Source: Paenibacillus_I sp035510375 (GTDB lineage Bacteria; Bacillota; Bacilli; Paenibacillales; Paenibacillaceae). Taken from it: a stretch of DNA of 64,000 nucleotides. The stretch is taken from NCBI RefSeq assembly GCF_035510375.1, contig NZ_DATKHG010000051.1; one strand, written 5' to 3'. The notes under the pieces were generated by a model. The model was not told where the DNA came from. It ran no database searches and saw only the letters and a list, made by a program, of their open reading frames with translations. Both the position numbers and the translations under genes were made by a program. Every line of letters starts with the position of its first letter. Within the stretch, counting starts at the first letter, position 1. This document shows, in pieces, positions 32,670 through 42,292 of this stretch.

Positions 32670-33782
32670 TTAACGGTCGCGCGGACTTTTGCGCAGAAAT
32701 GCCGGAATGTCCAATTGGTCGGCGGACTGATTGGAGTTGAAAGGCTTCAAATTGTGCGTTGACGCCGGACGCGCTTCGGAACCGTCGGAGGACGCCTGAC
32801 CCGGCATGCCGCGGCGCATCGCGCCGCCTTTGAGCTCGAAGCCGGTCGCGATGACCGTCACCTTGATGTCGTCCTTCATATCCTCGTCGATGCTTGCTCC
32901 GAAAATCATGTTCACGTCCGGATCGGACGCCGCGATCACGATCTCGGCCGCTTCGTTCACTTCGTACAGCGACAGATTGGCGCCGCCGGTAATGTTCATG
33001 ATAATGCCGCGCGCGCCGTCGATCGACGTCTCGAGCAGCGGGCTCATGATCGCCTTGCGCGCCGCCTCGGCCGCGCGATTCTCGCCTGCCGCCGTGCCGA
33101 TCCCCATCAGCGCGGAGCCGCGCTCGGTCATGATCGTCTTCACGTCGGCGAAGTCGAGGTTGATCAGGCCCGGAACCGCGATCAGGTCGGAAATACCCTG
33201 GACGGCTTGGCGCAGAACGTTATCCGCCTCGCGGAACGCTTCGAGCATCGGCGTTTTCTTGTCGACAATCTCAAGCAGCCGGTCGTTCGGAATAACGATC
33301 AGCGTGTCGACCTTCTCCTTGAGCGCCTCGATGCCGAGATCGGCTTGTCCGGACCGCTTGCGGCCCTCGAAGGTGAACGGGCGCGTCACGACGCCTACCG
33401 TCAGCGCCCCGCACTCCTTGGCGATTTCGGCAATGACCGGAGCGGCGCCCGTACCGGTTCCGCCGCCCATGCCGGCCGTGACGAACACCATATCGGCGCC
33501 CTTCAGCGTGCTCGCGATCAGATCGCGCGTCTCCTCGGCCGCTTTCTTGCCGACTTCGGGGTTGGCGCCGGCGCCGAGGCCCCGGGTAAGCTTGTCCCCG
33601 ATCTGAAGCTTATGTTCGGACTTGGCCAAGTGCAGCGCCTGCGCATCCGTGTTCACCGTGATGAACTCGACGCCCTTGACGCCATTCTCGATCATCCGGT
33701 TAACGGCGTTGCTGCCGCCCCCGCCGACGCCGATCACCTTGATTTGCGCCAGTTGTTCCATATCGAAATCGAATTCCAGCAT
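32670..33782 (-). CDS. ftsZ: FtsZ, tubulin-like division GTPase
   Basis: Polymerises into the Z ring. The tubulin signature GGGTGTG is at residues 106-112, with VGGGGSNAVNRM near 19 and NTDAQAL near 44; the synergy-loop residues lie around INLDFADVKTIM. The variable linker leads to the C-terminal peptide DIPAFLRKSPRDR, which binds FtsA and SepF. 370 residues. It follows ftsA by 16 bases and ends in a strong terminator. Confidence 0.98.
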   Translation of the reverse strand: MLEFDFDMEQLAQIKVIGVGGGGSNAVNRMIENGVKGVEFITVNTDAQALHLAKSEHKLQIGDKLTRGLGAGANPEVGKKAAEETRDLIASTLKGADMVFVTAGMGGGTGTGAAPVIAEIAKECGALTVGVVTRPFTFEGRKRSGQADLGIEALKEKVDTLIVIPNDRLLEIVDKKTPMLEAFREADNVLRQAVQGISDLIAVPGLINLDFADVKTIMTERGSALMGIGTAAGENRAAEAARKAIMSPLLETSIDGARGIIMNITGGANLSLYEVNEAAEIVIAASDPDVNMIFGASIDEDMKDDIKVTVIATGFELKGGAMRRGMPGQASSDGSEARPASTHNLKPFNSNQSADQLDIPAFLRKSPRDR

Positions 33783-33798
33783 TTCTTGGTTCCCCCGA

Positions 33799-35046
33799 TC
33801 AAATGAATTCGCTAAACATATTTTTCAGCCGCTCGAACAGTCCGGGCTTGGACGGCGCGGAAGGAGTCGTGCCCTGCTTGCGCACGGCCGCTTTCTTGGC
33901 CGGTCCGGCCGAACGGTTCCGCATGTACCGGGAGACGTATTGAATCATGCCGACGCCGCTCGTGTAGGCGGGATCGCGAACACCGATGTAATCTGGAACC
34001 GCGATGCGGACGGTCGATTCCAGCTCGCTCTGCGCAAGCGCGAGAGCGCCGGGAATCGACACCGCCCCTCCGGTCAGCACGTACCCGTTCACCTTGTCTC
34101 CGTAACCGAGACGGCGAACCTCCTGGCGAATCAAATGGAAAATCTCTTGCATCCGCGGTTCGATAATGTTAGCCAAATCCACCTGGGAGAATTCCTTTTC
34201 CACGTTGCTGCCCATGCGCATCACTTTAAACTTCTGGTCCTCCGCCGCGTCGTCGACGACCGAGCAGCCGAACTTCAGCTTGATCTTCTCGGCCTGCTCC
34301 GTCTGTGTCCGCAGTCCGTACGAGATGTCGTTCGTGACGTATTCCCCGCCGACCGGAAGCGTCGACGTGGCGACAAGGCTGCCTTGATCGAATACGGCTA
34401 TCGTACAGGATCCCGCGCCGATATCCGCCAGCACGGTCCCCATGTTCTTCTCGTCTTTGGTCAATGCCATTTGGCCGGAGGCCAGCGACATGAGGATGAC
34501 ACCGGCAATGTGCAGATCCGCTTTCTCCACGCATCGCATGAGGTTATGTATCGCGGTCTTGGCCCCCGTAATGACGGTCGCTTCCACCTCCAGCCTCACC
34601 CCGATCATACCGCGGGGATCGGAAATGCCGTCCAGTCCGTCCACCAGAAACTGCTTGGGCACAAGCCCGATAATTTCTCGCTCCGGCGGCAGCGCGACGA
34701 CCTTCGCCGCCTGCAGCACCCGCTCGATATCCTCTTCGCCGATTTCCCGGTCCTCATTGGAAACGGCTACTACTCCGTGGTTCGTCTGAAGCGCGATATG
34801 ATTGCCTTGAATGCCTACATATACGTCGGATATTTGAATGCCAACCATGCGTTCGGCGTGATCCACGGCGTTGCGGATCGACTGCACGGTTTGGTCGATG
34901 TCCACGATGGCTCCTTTGCGAATGCCCTCCGAGTCGGCAGATCCAACCCCAATAATATTAATGGTTCCGTTCTGAACTTCCCCAATAATAGCACGAACTT
35001 TGGATGTACCGATGTCCAAACTGACGATGATGTCGTTGCTGCTCAA
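33799..35046 (-). CDS. ftsA: FtsA, actin-like division protein
   Basis: Anchors FtsZ to the membrane and recruits later divisome proteins. The actin-fold phosphate loops are visible as VSLDIGTSKVRAIIG and DIGAGSCTIAVFDQG, and the C-terminal amphipathic helix (GLFERLKNMFSEFI) provides membrane attachment. TTG at 35046, with GGAGGTG 7 bases upstream, gives 415 residues and matches B. subtilis FtsA at its N-terminus (SSNDIIVSLDIGT). A second TTG seven codons upstream lacks a ribosome site. The 280-base gap before it contains promoter-like sequence. Confidence 0.97.
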   Translation of the reverse strand: MSSNDIIVSLDIGTSKVRAIIGEVQNGTINIIGVGSADSEGIRKGAIVDIDQTVQSIRNAVDHAERMVGIQISDVYVGIQGNHIALQTNHGVVAVSNEDREIGEEDIERVLQAAKVVALPPEREIIGLVPKQFLVDGLDGISDPRGMIGVRLEVEATVITGAKTAIHNLMRCVEKADLHIAGVILMSLASGQMALTKDEKNMGTVLADIGAGSCTIAVFDQGSLVATSTLPVGGEYVTNDISYGLRTQTEQAEKIKLKFGCSVVDDAAEDQKFKVMRMGSNVEKEFSQVDLANIIEPRMQEIFHLIRQEVRRLGYGDKVNGYVLTGGAVSIPGALALAQSELESTVRIAVPDYIGVRDPAYTSGVGMIQYVSRYMRNRSAGPAKKAAVRKQGTTPSAPSKPGLFERLKNMFSEFI

Positions 35047-35142
35047 CCCAAGGCACCTCCGTTTCAAAAGAAATGTAATCTAAATATTTGGAGTACATCA
35101 TATAATACTAACATAACTGCGAGTTTGCAGACACTGTTCTAC

Positions 35143-35170
35143 TTATTCAACGCAGCTTATATTTTCCCTC
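35143..35170 (-). promoter_or_regulatory. Candidate sigma-H promoter of ftsAZ
   Basis: The minus strand has GAGGGAAAA, 10 bases, then GTTGAATAA; the latter fits the sigma-H -10 pattern RnnGAATWW, and the former has one mismatch to RnAGGAWWW. The spacer is one base shorter than usual. B. subtilis ftsAZ has a sigma-H promoter at sporulation. The rest of the gap (35047-35323) is AT-rich and shows no coding. Confidence 0.4.
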
Positions 35171-35323
35171 TTTTTTCTACAAGTTTTTTATCGTTCGCAG
35201 GCTGCCAATTATTTCACATAAGCTCGGCGGCGAGGGAACTCCCGGGCATCGGAGCCCGAAAAACTCCATAAACGAAATTGTATCATTGTTTCAGTTCATT
35301 GAGTAGTCTCTTTTTGCCCCGCG

Positions 35324-36070
35324 TTATTCCGCGCTTTCCGGCGCCGCGTCGTCCGCCGCATAAGGCACATAATAGTCGGAAAGCAGCGTCGTCACGCTTC
35401 CGGGCTCCTGCGTCTCGATGACCGCTTGAATCGTTTCCGCCTTCTCTTGCAGCAGGGAGACCGCGGTCACGATTTCAAACTTCGTTCTGGTATAAATCTT
35501 GATCCTGTCCTTGTAGGACTTGGACGGGTACGGGATAATTTCCGAGAAATCGGAGAGCAGTTCATCCGGAACGGAAGACAGCACCCGCGTCAGCTCCGCT
35601 TTGTTCGGGTCGTCCTTCTTCCATCCGCTCAGCACGGGCTTGTCGACAACGAAATTGCTGCCGCTGCCGACCGTCGCGCCGTTCGACAAAATCGCGGTGA
35701 TCAGGCCGTCTTCCGTCAGTTCGAACGCGACCGCGGAATATTCCTTGACCGTAATCGCGATTTTGCCGGGAAACGACTTGTCGACGGTTACGGCTTCGAC
35801 CGGCTTGAGCTTCGCGATTCGCCGCTCAATCTCGCCCTTGCCGGGAAAGAAGAAAGGATCCCCTTCGGCGATGCCCGAAGCGTCCCGGATGTCATTGGCG
35901 GCGATATATTGTTGTCCGGAAACGGAGATTGCGGAAATTTCACTGATCGGCGACCGAAAAAACAACACGCCCAGCAGCGCGACGAACAGCAGCAAAAGGA
36001 TGAGAAGCAGCTTGCGGCTGTTCTTTCGTCCTTGCTTCGGCTGCCGCAGCACCGGCATCGATTCAGCCAT
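35324..36070 (-). CDS. divIB: DivIB/FtsQ, POTRA-domain divisome protein
   Basis: Bitopic division protein that stabilises FtsL and DivIC at the septum. A short cytoplasmic basic tail (KQGRKNSRK) is followed by one membrane helix (about residues 21-38), the POTRA domain starting SEISAISVSGQQYI, and the beta domain. The ATG at 36070 with AAGGGA upstream gives 248 residues. Compared with B. subtilis, ylxW, ylxX and sbp, which lie between divIB and ftsA there, are absent. Confidence 0.9.
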   Translation of the reverse strand: MAESMPVLRQPKQGRKNSRKLLLILLLLFVALLGVLFFRSPISEISAISVSGQQYIAANDIRDASGIAEGDPFFFPGKGEIERRIAKLKPVEAVTVDKSFPGKIAITVKEYSAVAFELTEDGLITAILSNGATVGSGSNFVVDKPVLSGWKKDDPNKAELTRVLSSVPDELLSDFSEIIPYPSKSYKDRIKIYTRTKFEIVTAVSLLQEKAETIQAVIETQEPGSVTTLLSDYYVPYAADDAAPESAE

Positions 36071-36145
36071 AGAACACTTGTCCCTTCTCTCACGAAAAAA
36101 CATCCGGTCCTTCGGTGAAGGAAGCCGGGATGTATGCATTGGTTG

Positions 36146-37429
36146 TCAGCCCGGCGCGACCCGGTTGCTGGAAACGGCGGAATAGCGCGAGATGCGGGCG
36201 CCCAGTCGGCCGAGCATCGTCTCGATCCGGTCGTAGCCTCTGTCGATCCGGTGAACCTGCTCGACGACCGTCTTCCCCTGCGCGGCCAGGCCGGCGATGA
36301 CAAGCGCCGCTCCCGCCCTCAGGTCTGTCGCCTCGACCGTTGCGCCGTACAGCCGAGGCACGCCGCGAATGATCGCCGAATTCATATCGACGCGGATGTC
36401 GGCCCCCATGCGGGTCAATTCGTCGACATGCTTGAAACGGCCTTCGAATATTGTTTCTTTCATCACGCTTACGCCGTCCGCCAGAGCAAGCAGAACCATC
36501 ACCTGGGATTGCAGGTCGGTCGGAAAAGCGGGGTACGGCGACGTGACGACCCGCTCGACCGCCTTCGGTCTGGAGGTGCCGCCGACCTTCATTATATCAC
36601 CGTCGACGGTCACTTGAACACCTGCGCGGCGCAAAACATGAATAAGCGAGGTCAGATGGGAGGGATTGGTGTTCTGCAGCGTCACGCTGCCTCGGGTGGC
36701 GGCCGCGGCGACCATAAGCGTGCCGGTCACGATGCGGTCGGGAATGATGCGGTAGCGGCACGGAACGAGCGAGCTTACCCCCTCAACCGTGATCGTATCC
36801 GTTCCGGCCCCAATGATTTTGGCGCCCATCCGGTTGAGAAAGTGCTGCAGATCCTGGATCTCAGGCTCCCGCGCCGCGTTGCTGATGACGGTGATCCCGT
36901 CCGCCAGCACGGCGGCCATCATGATGTTCTCCGTGGCGCCGACGCTGGGGAATTCCAGGTGAATGTCGGCTCCCTTAAGCTGCGCGGCGCGGCAGACGAT
37001 TCGGTTGCCGTCCTCCTCGATTTCGGCGCCGAGCGATTGCAGTCCGCGGAGGTGGATGTCGATCTTTCGTTCGCCGATCGCGCATCCGCCGGGCTGATAA
37101 ATCTCAACTTTGCCGAACCGCGCAAGGAGCGGGCCCATGAGGAAAATCGAAGAGCGCATTTGGCCCATCAGCGACTCGGGGATGTGGCAGGAATCGGCGG
37201 GACCGGTGTCGAGCACGACGGACGGTCCGATGCGCTCCGCCCGGCAGCCCAGGTCGCGCAAAATGTCGAGCATGACGTCGATGTCGAGCAAATCCGGCAC
37301 GTGATCGATGATGACGGTGCCGTTAACCAGCATGCTTGCGGCCAAAATCGGTAAAGCGGCATTTTTCGCACCTTGGATGGCGACCGTTCCGGAGAGCGGC
37401 TTGCCGCCTTCGATTACCAATTTGTCCAA
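36146..37429 (-). CDS. murA: UDP-N-acetylglucosamine 1-carboxyvinyltransferase
   Basis: First committed step of peptidoglycan synthesis, transferring enolpyruvate to UDP-GlcNAc. The catalytic cysteine that fosfomycin alkylates is present (YQPGGCAIG, Cys 116), as is the substrate pair Lys22-Asn23 in QGAKNAALP. 427 residues. It lies between murB and divIB; in B. subtilis murAA is elsewhere, but in several other Firmicutes murA is in this cluster. Whether a second MurA exists cannot be seen here. Confidence 0.96.
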   Translation of the reverse strand: MDKLVIEGGKPLSGTVAIQGAKNAALPILAASMLVNGTVIIDHVPDLLDIDVMLDILRDLGCRAERIGPSVVLDTGPADSCHIPESLMGQMRSSIFLMGPLLARFGKVEIYQPGGCAIGERKIDIHLRGLQSLGAEIEEDGNRIVCRAAQLKGADIHLEFPSVGATENIMMAAVLADGITVISNAAREPEIQDLQHFLNRMGAKIIGAGTDTITVEGVSSLVPCRYRIIPDRIVTGTLMVAAAATRGSVTLQNTNPSHLTSLIHVLRRAGVQVTVDGDIMKVGGTSRPKAVERVVTSPYPAFPTDLQSQVMVLLALADGVSVMKETIFEGRFKHVDELTRMGADIRVDMNSAIIRGVPRLYGATVEATDLRAGAALVIAGLAAQGKTVVEQVHRIDRGYDRIETMLGRLGARISRYSAVSSNRVAPG

Positions 37430-37444
37430 TGGTTCACCTCCGAT

Positions 37445-38350
37445 TTAACGCTCACCCACCACCAATACTTCCGGCACCAGTTCAACGCCGAACGTCGCCT
37501 TGACGGTGCGTTGAATATGGGCCATTAGGGTGAGGACGTCGTTTGCCGTCGCTTGCCCGGTATTGACGATGAAATTGGCATGCTGCTCGGAGATTTCCGC
37601 GCCGCCTGCGCGGTAGCCTTTCAACCCTGCCTCCTGAATGAGTCTGGCCGCATAATCGCCTGCCGGATTGCGAAAAACGCTGCCCGCGCAAGCCATTTGC
37701 AGCGGCTGTGTGCGCAGCCTGCGGTCTTTGTAGGATGCCATGGCGGCCGCGATTTCCTTGCGGTCTCCCGGCGCCAGTTCGAAGGTCGCTTCGACGACAA
37801 CGCCAAGCTTCTCGTGCAAAACCGAGCGGCGGTAGGAAAATGCCATGTCGTCGCGGTAGAAACGTGCCAATTCCCCCGTTTCCAGAACAATGTCGGCTGA
37901 ATGGAATATACGTGACACATCCGACCCGTGCGCTCCGGCGTTCATGTATACGGCTCCGCCGACCGAACCCGGAATTCCCCCCGCGAATTCGAGCCCGGTC
38001 AATCCTTCTTTGCCGGCCAGCACGGACAGCTTGATGAACGAGAAAGCGGCTCCGGCCGTAACCCGGCTGCCCTCGAACCGCGCGTAATCAAGCCCCTCTC
38101 CCGGCTTGATCACGACGCCCCGGATGCCCTTGTCGCTCACCAGCATATTGGATCCGCGGCCCAGATTCGTCCACGGCACCCCGTTCGCCTTCAACAAGCG
38201 CACGGCGTTCAGCAGCTCTTCCTTGCCGCCCGGGACGATCAGCACATCGGCCGGCCCGCCGATTTTCCAGGTCGTGTAGTCGGCCAGCGGCTCACTGGGC
38301 AGAACGCGGCCGACGCCGGCTTTTTTCAATTGTTCGATCAATTGCTGCAT
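37445..38350 (-). CDS. murB: UDP-N-acetylenolpyruvoylglucosamine reductase
   Basis: FAD/NADPH enzyme that reduces the MurA product to UDP-MurNAc. The FAD-binding stretches are NLGRGSNMLVSD near residue 62 and GIPGSVGGAVYMNAGAHGSD near 125; the proton-donor serine is in CAGSVFRNP. With 301 residues it is the shorter type II form of Gram-positive bacteria. It precedes murA by 15 bases. The upstream 166-base gap holds a TTGTCA/CATAAACTA arrangement that might be a weak or sporulation promoter, but this is uncertain. Confidence 0.95.
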   Translation of the reverse strand: MQQLIEQLKKAGVGRVLPSEPLADYTTWKIGGPADVLIVPGGKEELLNAVRLLKANGVPWTNLGRGSNMLVSDKGIRGVVIKPGEGLDYARFEGSRVTAGAAFSFIKLSVLAGKEGLTGLEFAGGIPGSVGGAVYMNAGAHGSDVSRIFHSADIVLETGELARFYRDDMAFSYRRSVLHEKLGVVVEATFELAPGDRKEIAAAMASYKDRRLRTQPLQMACAGSVFRNPAGDYAARLIQEAGLKGYRAGGAEISEQHANFIVNTGQATANDVLTLMAHIQRTVKATFGVELVPEVLVVGER

Positions 38351-38516
38351 GGCCCTTCCTCCTTCTGCCGGTTCGCACCGGTCCCGTCGTCCGTCAAGCC
38401 TCTCGCTTCCGTCCGGCCGATCAGGCGCGGAAACCGTACCGCCGTGGGGCGGCAGTCACGATTATGGGATAGTTTATGCCTTGCGAACAGGGAGTGTGAC
38501 AATCGCCCACCGCCCT

Positions 38517-39623
38517 TCATCGCTTGCCCGCCAGCTTCCGGAGCTCCGCTGCGATTACCTCTGCCGATTGCGGCATGCTGAGCGTCCGCGCGGCTTCGCC
38601 CATCCTGCGAAGCTTGCCCGGGTCTTCGATGATGGCCGATATTTCCCTGTATAAAGCGTCACCCGACAAATCCCGTTCGAGCATCATGACGGCCGCCCCT
38701 TCGTCCGCCAGGCTGCGCGCGTTGGGCTCCTGATGGTTGCCGGTTACATTGGGCGACGGGATCAGAATCGTCGGGATGCCGAGTGCCGTAAATTCAGCGA
38801 GGAAAGACGCTCCCGACCTGCTGACGACCAGAGACGAGGCTGCCAGCACCTCCGGCATATTGTTCAGGTAACGGATAACATGCAGGTTGGGAGGAATATT
38901 TCCTCTTTCTCTGAGACGTGTGTCGGTGCGGTCGTAATCGGCATCGCCGGTTACGAAAACGAAATGGATGTCGGGCATCGAGTGCAATTTCCCGGCCATG
39001 TCAACCACGGCATCGTTGATCGCCCGGGCGCCGCGGCTGCCGCCGACGATCAGGACGATCGGCGCGTCGGCCGGAACGCCGACGGAGGCGTACCCCCTCG
39101 TCTTGTCCGCTTGCAGCACGTTCGTCGCGCAAGGGTTGCCCGTATGCAGCACGCGGTCATGCCTGCCGAAACGTTCGAGCGATTCGCGAAAGCTGACGGC
39201 TATCACATCCGCGTAACGGCTTAAGAACCGGTTCGTAAGCCCGGGGTCGACGTTCTGCTCATGGATAAGCGTCGGGATGCCGAGCTTGGCGGCCGCGTAG
39301 ACGACAGGGCCGCACACATAGCCGCCGGTCCCGACGACGGCGTCGGGCTTGAACCGGCGCAGCAATTGTTTGGCGCGGGAGACGCCCCGCACGAAGCGGA
39401 CCACGGTTTTGACATTTTCAAGCGAGAGCTTCCGGCGAAAGCCGGTTATATCGACCGCTTCGAACGGAATGCCCAGCTCGGGAACGATCCGGCTTTCGAG
39501 GCCGCGCCCCGTTCCGATGTAAAGCAGCTCCGTGCCTGGCTCCTCCCGTTCCAATTGCCTGCCGACGGCAACGGCCGGGTAAATGTGTCCCCCCGTACCG
39601 CCTCCGGTCAATACGACTCTCAT
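38517..39623 (-). CDS. murG: MurG, lipid II-forming GlcNAc transferase
   Basis: Transfers GlcNAc from UDP-GlcNAc to lipid I on the cytoplasmic membrane face. The GT28 family motifs are the N-terminal LTGGGTGGHIYPA, the linker GTGGYVCGP and IHEQNVDPG, and the C-terminal nucleotide site SRSGASFLAEFTALGIPTIL followed by NHQEPNARSL. 368 residues. It sits 4 bases after spoVE and is followed by a 166-base gap before murB. Confidence 0.97.
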   Translation of the reverse strand: MRVVLTGGGTGGHIYPAVAVGRQLEREEPGTELLYIGTGRGLESRIVPELGIPFEAVDITGFRRKLSLENVKTVVRFVRGVSRAKQLLRRFKPDAVVGTGGYVCGPVVYAAAKLGIPTLIHEQNVDPGLTNRFLSRYADVIAVSFRESLERFGRHDRVLHTGNPCATNVLQADKTRGYASVGVPADAPIVLIVGGSRGARAINDAVVDMAGKLHSMPDIHFVFVTGDADYDRTDTRLRERGNIPPNLHVIRYLNNMPEVLAASSLVVSRSGASFLAEFTALGIPTILIPSPNVTGNHQEPNARSLADEGAAVMMLERDLSGDALYREISAIIEDPGKLRRMGEAARTLSMPQSAEVIAAELRKLAGKR

Positions 39624-39627
39624 AACG

Positions 39628-40725
39628 TCACCTCGAATAACGGGATATATTAAGCAATATGCCCAGCGCGGTCAGCAGCAGTGTCAGGGACGACCCGCCG
39701 TAGCTGACGAGCGGCAGCGTGATGCCGGTAACCGGCAGCATGCCGATGACGACGCCGATGTTGATGAAAACCTGCACGGCGACGATGCCGATAATGCCGA
39801 CCGCCAGCAGGCTGCCGAACGTATCGGGCGCCGTAATGGCCGTCCGCAGGCCGCGCCAGACGAGTACAAGAAACAGCAGAATGAGGGTCGCGCCGCCGAT
39901 GAAGCCCAGTTCCTCGGATACGATCGAGAAAATAAAATCGGTCTGCGGCTCCGGCAGGTAGCTGTATTTCTGGCGGCTCATGCCGAGTCCCAGGCCGATC
40001 AGGCCGCCGGGCCCGATCGCGTACAGCGATTGAATGGCCTGATAGCCGGCGCCGAGCGGATCCTGCCACGGATCGAGAAAAGCGGTGATGCGCTGCAGCC
40101 GGTAAGGCGCCGCGAGGATGAGGCCGACCAGGCCGGCAACCCCGACCAGCGCCAGCGATCCGAGGTGGGCCATGCGTGCGCCTGCCGTATAAATGACGAG
40201 CAGCGACGCGCCGACCATGACCGCGCCCGTACCGAGGTCGGGCTGGAGCATGATCAGTCCGAAAGCCGTTCCCATGATGGCGAGCGGCGGCAGCAGGCCC
40301 TTCGTGAAGGACACGATCGCCTGCTGCTTGTCGGATAAATATTTGGCGAGAAAAATGATCATCGCGAGCTTCATGAACTCGGACGGCTGAATGCCGAACG
40401 AGCTGATGCCGAGCCAGCTGCGCGCGCCTCCGCGCACGACGCCGATGCCGGGAATGAGCACGATGAGCAGCAGGCCGAAACAGATGAGCAGCCCGGCCAT
40501 CGCCGTTTTGCGCCACACCCAATAGCCGGTGTTTGCGGCAAACGTCATCGCGCCGATTCCAAGCGCGGCGAACAGCAGCTGACGCTTCAAATAATAGAAC
40601 GCATCGCCGAATTCGCGGAATGCCAGAACGGCGCTTGCGCTGTACACCATCACCAGGCCGATGGCCAGAATGAGCGCGATCGACCCGATCATCCACACGT
40701 CGGGAGCAGTTCGGGCTTTCGTCAT
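39628..40725 (-). CDS. spoVE: SpoVE/FtsW-type SEDS glycosyltransferase
   Basis: Polytopic SEDS protein that polymerises lipid II, here probably for the spore cortex and possibly for the division septum. Ten hydrophobic segments; conserved SEDS blocks include SWLGISSFGIQPSEFMKLAMI, LQPDLGTG with the catalytic-site Asp, TDFIFSIVSEELGFIG, and the C-terminal LVSYGGSS. Its location between murD and murG equals that of B. subtilis spoVE. Since no separate ftsW is in the window, whether this protein serves vegetative division as well is open. Confidence 0.92.
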   Translation of the reverse strand: MTKARTAPDVWMIGSIALILAIGLVMVYSASAVLAFREFGDAFYYLKRQLLFAALGIGAMTFAANTGYWVWRKTAMAGLLICFGLLLIVLIPGIGVVRGGARSWLGISSFGIQPSEFMKLAMIIFLAKYLSDKQQAIVSFTKGLLPPLAIMGTAFGLIMLQPDLGTGAVMVGASLLVIYTAGARMAHLGSLALVGVAGLVGLILAAPYRLQRITAFLDPWQDPLGAGYQAIQSLYAIGPGGLIGLGLGMSRQKYSYLPEPQTDFIFSIVSEELGFIGGATLILLFLVLVWRGLRTAITAPDTFGSLLAVGIIGIVAVQVFINIGVVIGMLPVTGITLPLVSYGGSSLTLLLTALGILLNISRYSR

Positions 40726-40770
40726 GAGAGCGACACCTCTTACATCGAAAAGTAGGGACGGGCCCCCTAC

Positions 40771-42195
40771 TTACAAGGTATGCGCCGATTGCTTAAAAAT
40801 GCGTCCCCGCTGCTCGTACGACTCAAACATGTCCCAGCTCGCGCAGGCGGGCGACAGCAGCACGACATCCCCGGGCCGCGCAAGCGAAGCCGCCTCGCGC
40901 ACCGCCTGTCGGAGCGTCGCTTCGGCGTCCTCCAAAGGATCGACCGTTTTCACCGCCCGTAAACCCGCAAGCTCAGCCACCTTCGCGATCTTGCCGCGCG
41001 TCTCGCCGATCGCGACGACCGCCGCCACGCGTTCCTTGAACAGCGGCAGCAGCTCCATGTAATCCGACCCGCGGTCCAGGCCGCCCGCAAGCAGCACGAT
41101 TCGCCCCTTGAGCGAACGGACCGACATCGTGGTAGCGGTCGGATTCGTCGCCTTCGAGTCATTGTAATAGCGCACATCATGCTTGACGGCTACAAACTCC
41201 AGCCGATGCTCCACGCCGCGAAAATCCCGCAGCGGCGCGGCCAGCGCCGCCGGATCGGCGCCTGCCGCCAGGCAGGCGGCTATGGCCGCAAGCGCATTGG
41301 CCGTGTTATGCCTGCCGGGTATGCCGAGCTCAGCCACGCCCACGATCGCCGTTTCGCCTTCCGGACGCCGCCAGACGATCGTTCTCGCCGGCGCTTCCTC
41401 CTCCGCCTCTCCATTCCGGAACGGCGGCTCCACGCATACGCCTTTGGCAAGCTTTTCCTTCAAGGAGAACGGCATCGGCTTGGCCTTGACCGACCCCGCC
41501 AACTGCCGGCAAACGGGGTCGTCCCAATTCAGCACCGCGGTGTCGCCGGCCGTCTGGTTCGCGAATATTTTGGCTTTGGAAGCGATGTAATCGTCCATGC
41601 CGCCGTGATAATCCAGATGCGTTTCGGCGAGGTTCAGCAAGACGGCGACGCGCGGACGGAAGGCCGCGGTTCCCTTCAATTGAAAGCTGCTGAGCTCGGC
41701 TACGAGCCAATTGTCCGGTTCCGCCGCAATCGCGGCTTCGCACAAAGGGGTTCCGATATTGCCGGCCACGATCGGATGCAGACCGGCCGCGCGCAGCAGT
41801 TCGCCCGTCAGCGTCGTCGTCGTCGTCTTGCCGTTCGAGCCGGTGATGCCGATGATCGGAGCCGGCGACAGCCAGGATGCGACCTCCACCTCCGTGACGA
41901 TCTCGACGCCGAGCTCGGAGGCGCGCACGATAGGCTCCACCGTATACGGGATGCCCGGGTTTTTCACCAGCAGCGCCGTATCCGCCGTGACGAGCCCCTC
42001 GGGATGGCCGCCGCAGACGACGGTTATGCCGAGCGTCTCCAGTTCGGATGCTTCGGGCGACGAGTCGCGGTCTTTCCTGTCGTTCACGACGACCTTCGCG
42101 CCGATCGCGTGGAATACCTTCGCCACGCTGACGCCGCTTCTTGCCAAGCCGAGCACGACGACCCGCTGACCCTTGTACGATTCCGGATGGTTCAT
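40771..42195 (-). CDS. murD: UDP-N-acetylmuramoyl-L-alanine--D-glutamate ligase
   Basis: Adds D-glutamate to UDP-MurNAc-L-Ala. The ATP motif is ITGSNGKTTTTTL near residue 116, the lysine that is carbamylated lies downstream in the central domain, and the conserved GIPGRHNTANALAA, FRGVEHRLEFV and NDSKATNPTATT blocks are present. 474 residues, slightly longer than B. subtilis MurD because of an acidic insertion (RNGEAEEEAPAR) near residue 265. Between mraY and spoVE. Confidence 0.96.
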   Translation of the reverse strand: MNHPESYKGQRVVVLGLARSGVSVAKVFHAIGAKVVVNDRKDRDSSPEASELETLGITVVCGGHPEGLVTADTALLVKNPGIPYTVEPIVRASELGVEIVTEVEVASWLSPAPIIGITGSNGKTTTTTLTGELLRAAGLHPIVAGNIGTPLCEAAIAAEPDNWLVAELSSFQLKGTAAFRPRVAVLLNLAETHLDYHGGMDDYIASKAKIFANQTAGDTAVLNWDDPVCRQLAGSVKAKPMPFSLKEKLAKGVCVEPPFRNGEAEEEAPARTIVWRRPEGETAIVGVAELGIPGRHNTANALAAIAACLAAGADPAALAAPLRDFRGVEHRLEFVAVKHDVRYYNDSKATNPTATTMSVRSLKGRIVLLAGGLDRGSDYMELLPLFKERVAAVVAIGETRGKIAKVAELAGLRAVKTVDPLEDAEATLRQAVREAASLARPGDVVLLSPACASWDMFESYEQRGRIFKQSAHTL

Positions 42196-42292
42196 GATGT
42201 GATCGCTCCCTTACAATATTCGAGGGACGGTTGACGAATCCGTCGGTAGCCGGCTCAGCCTGCGCCATAGCCCCGCAGCTCGCTCCGGCCTG

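Noticed and set aside
33622..35271. 549-residue plus-strand open frame
   Set aside because: Antisense of ftsA and the end of ftsZ. No start signal; the real genes are certain.
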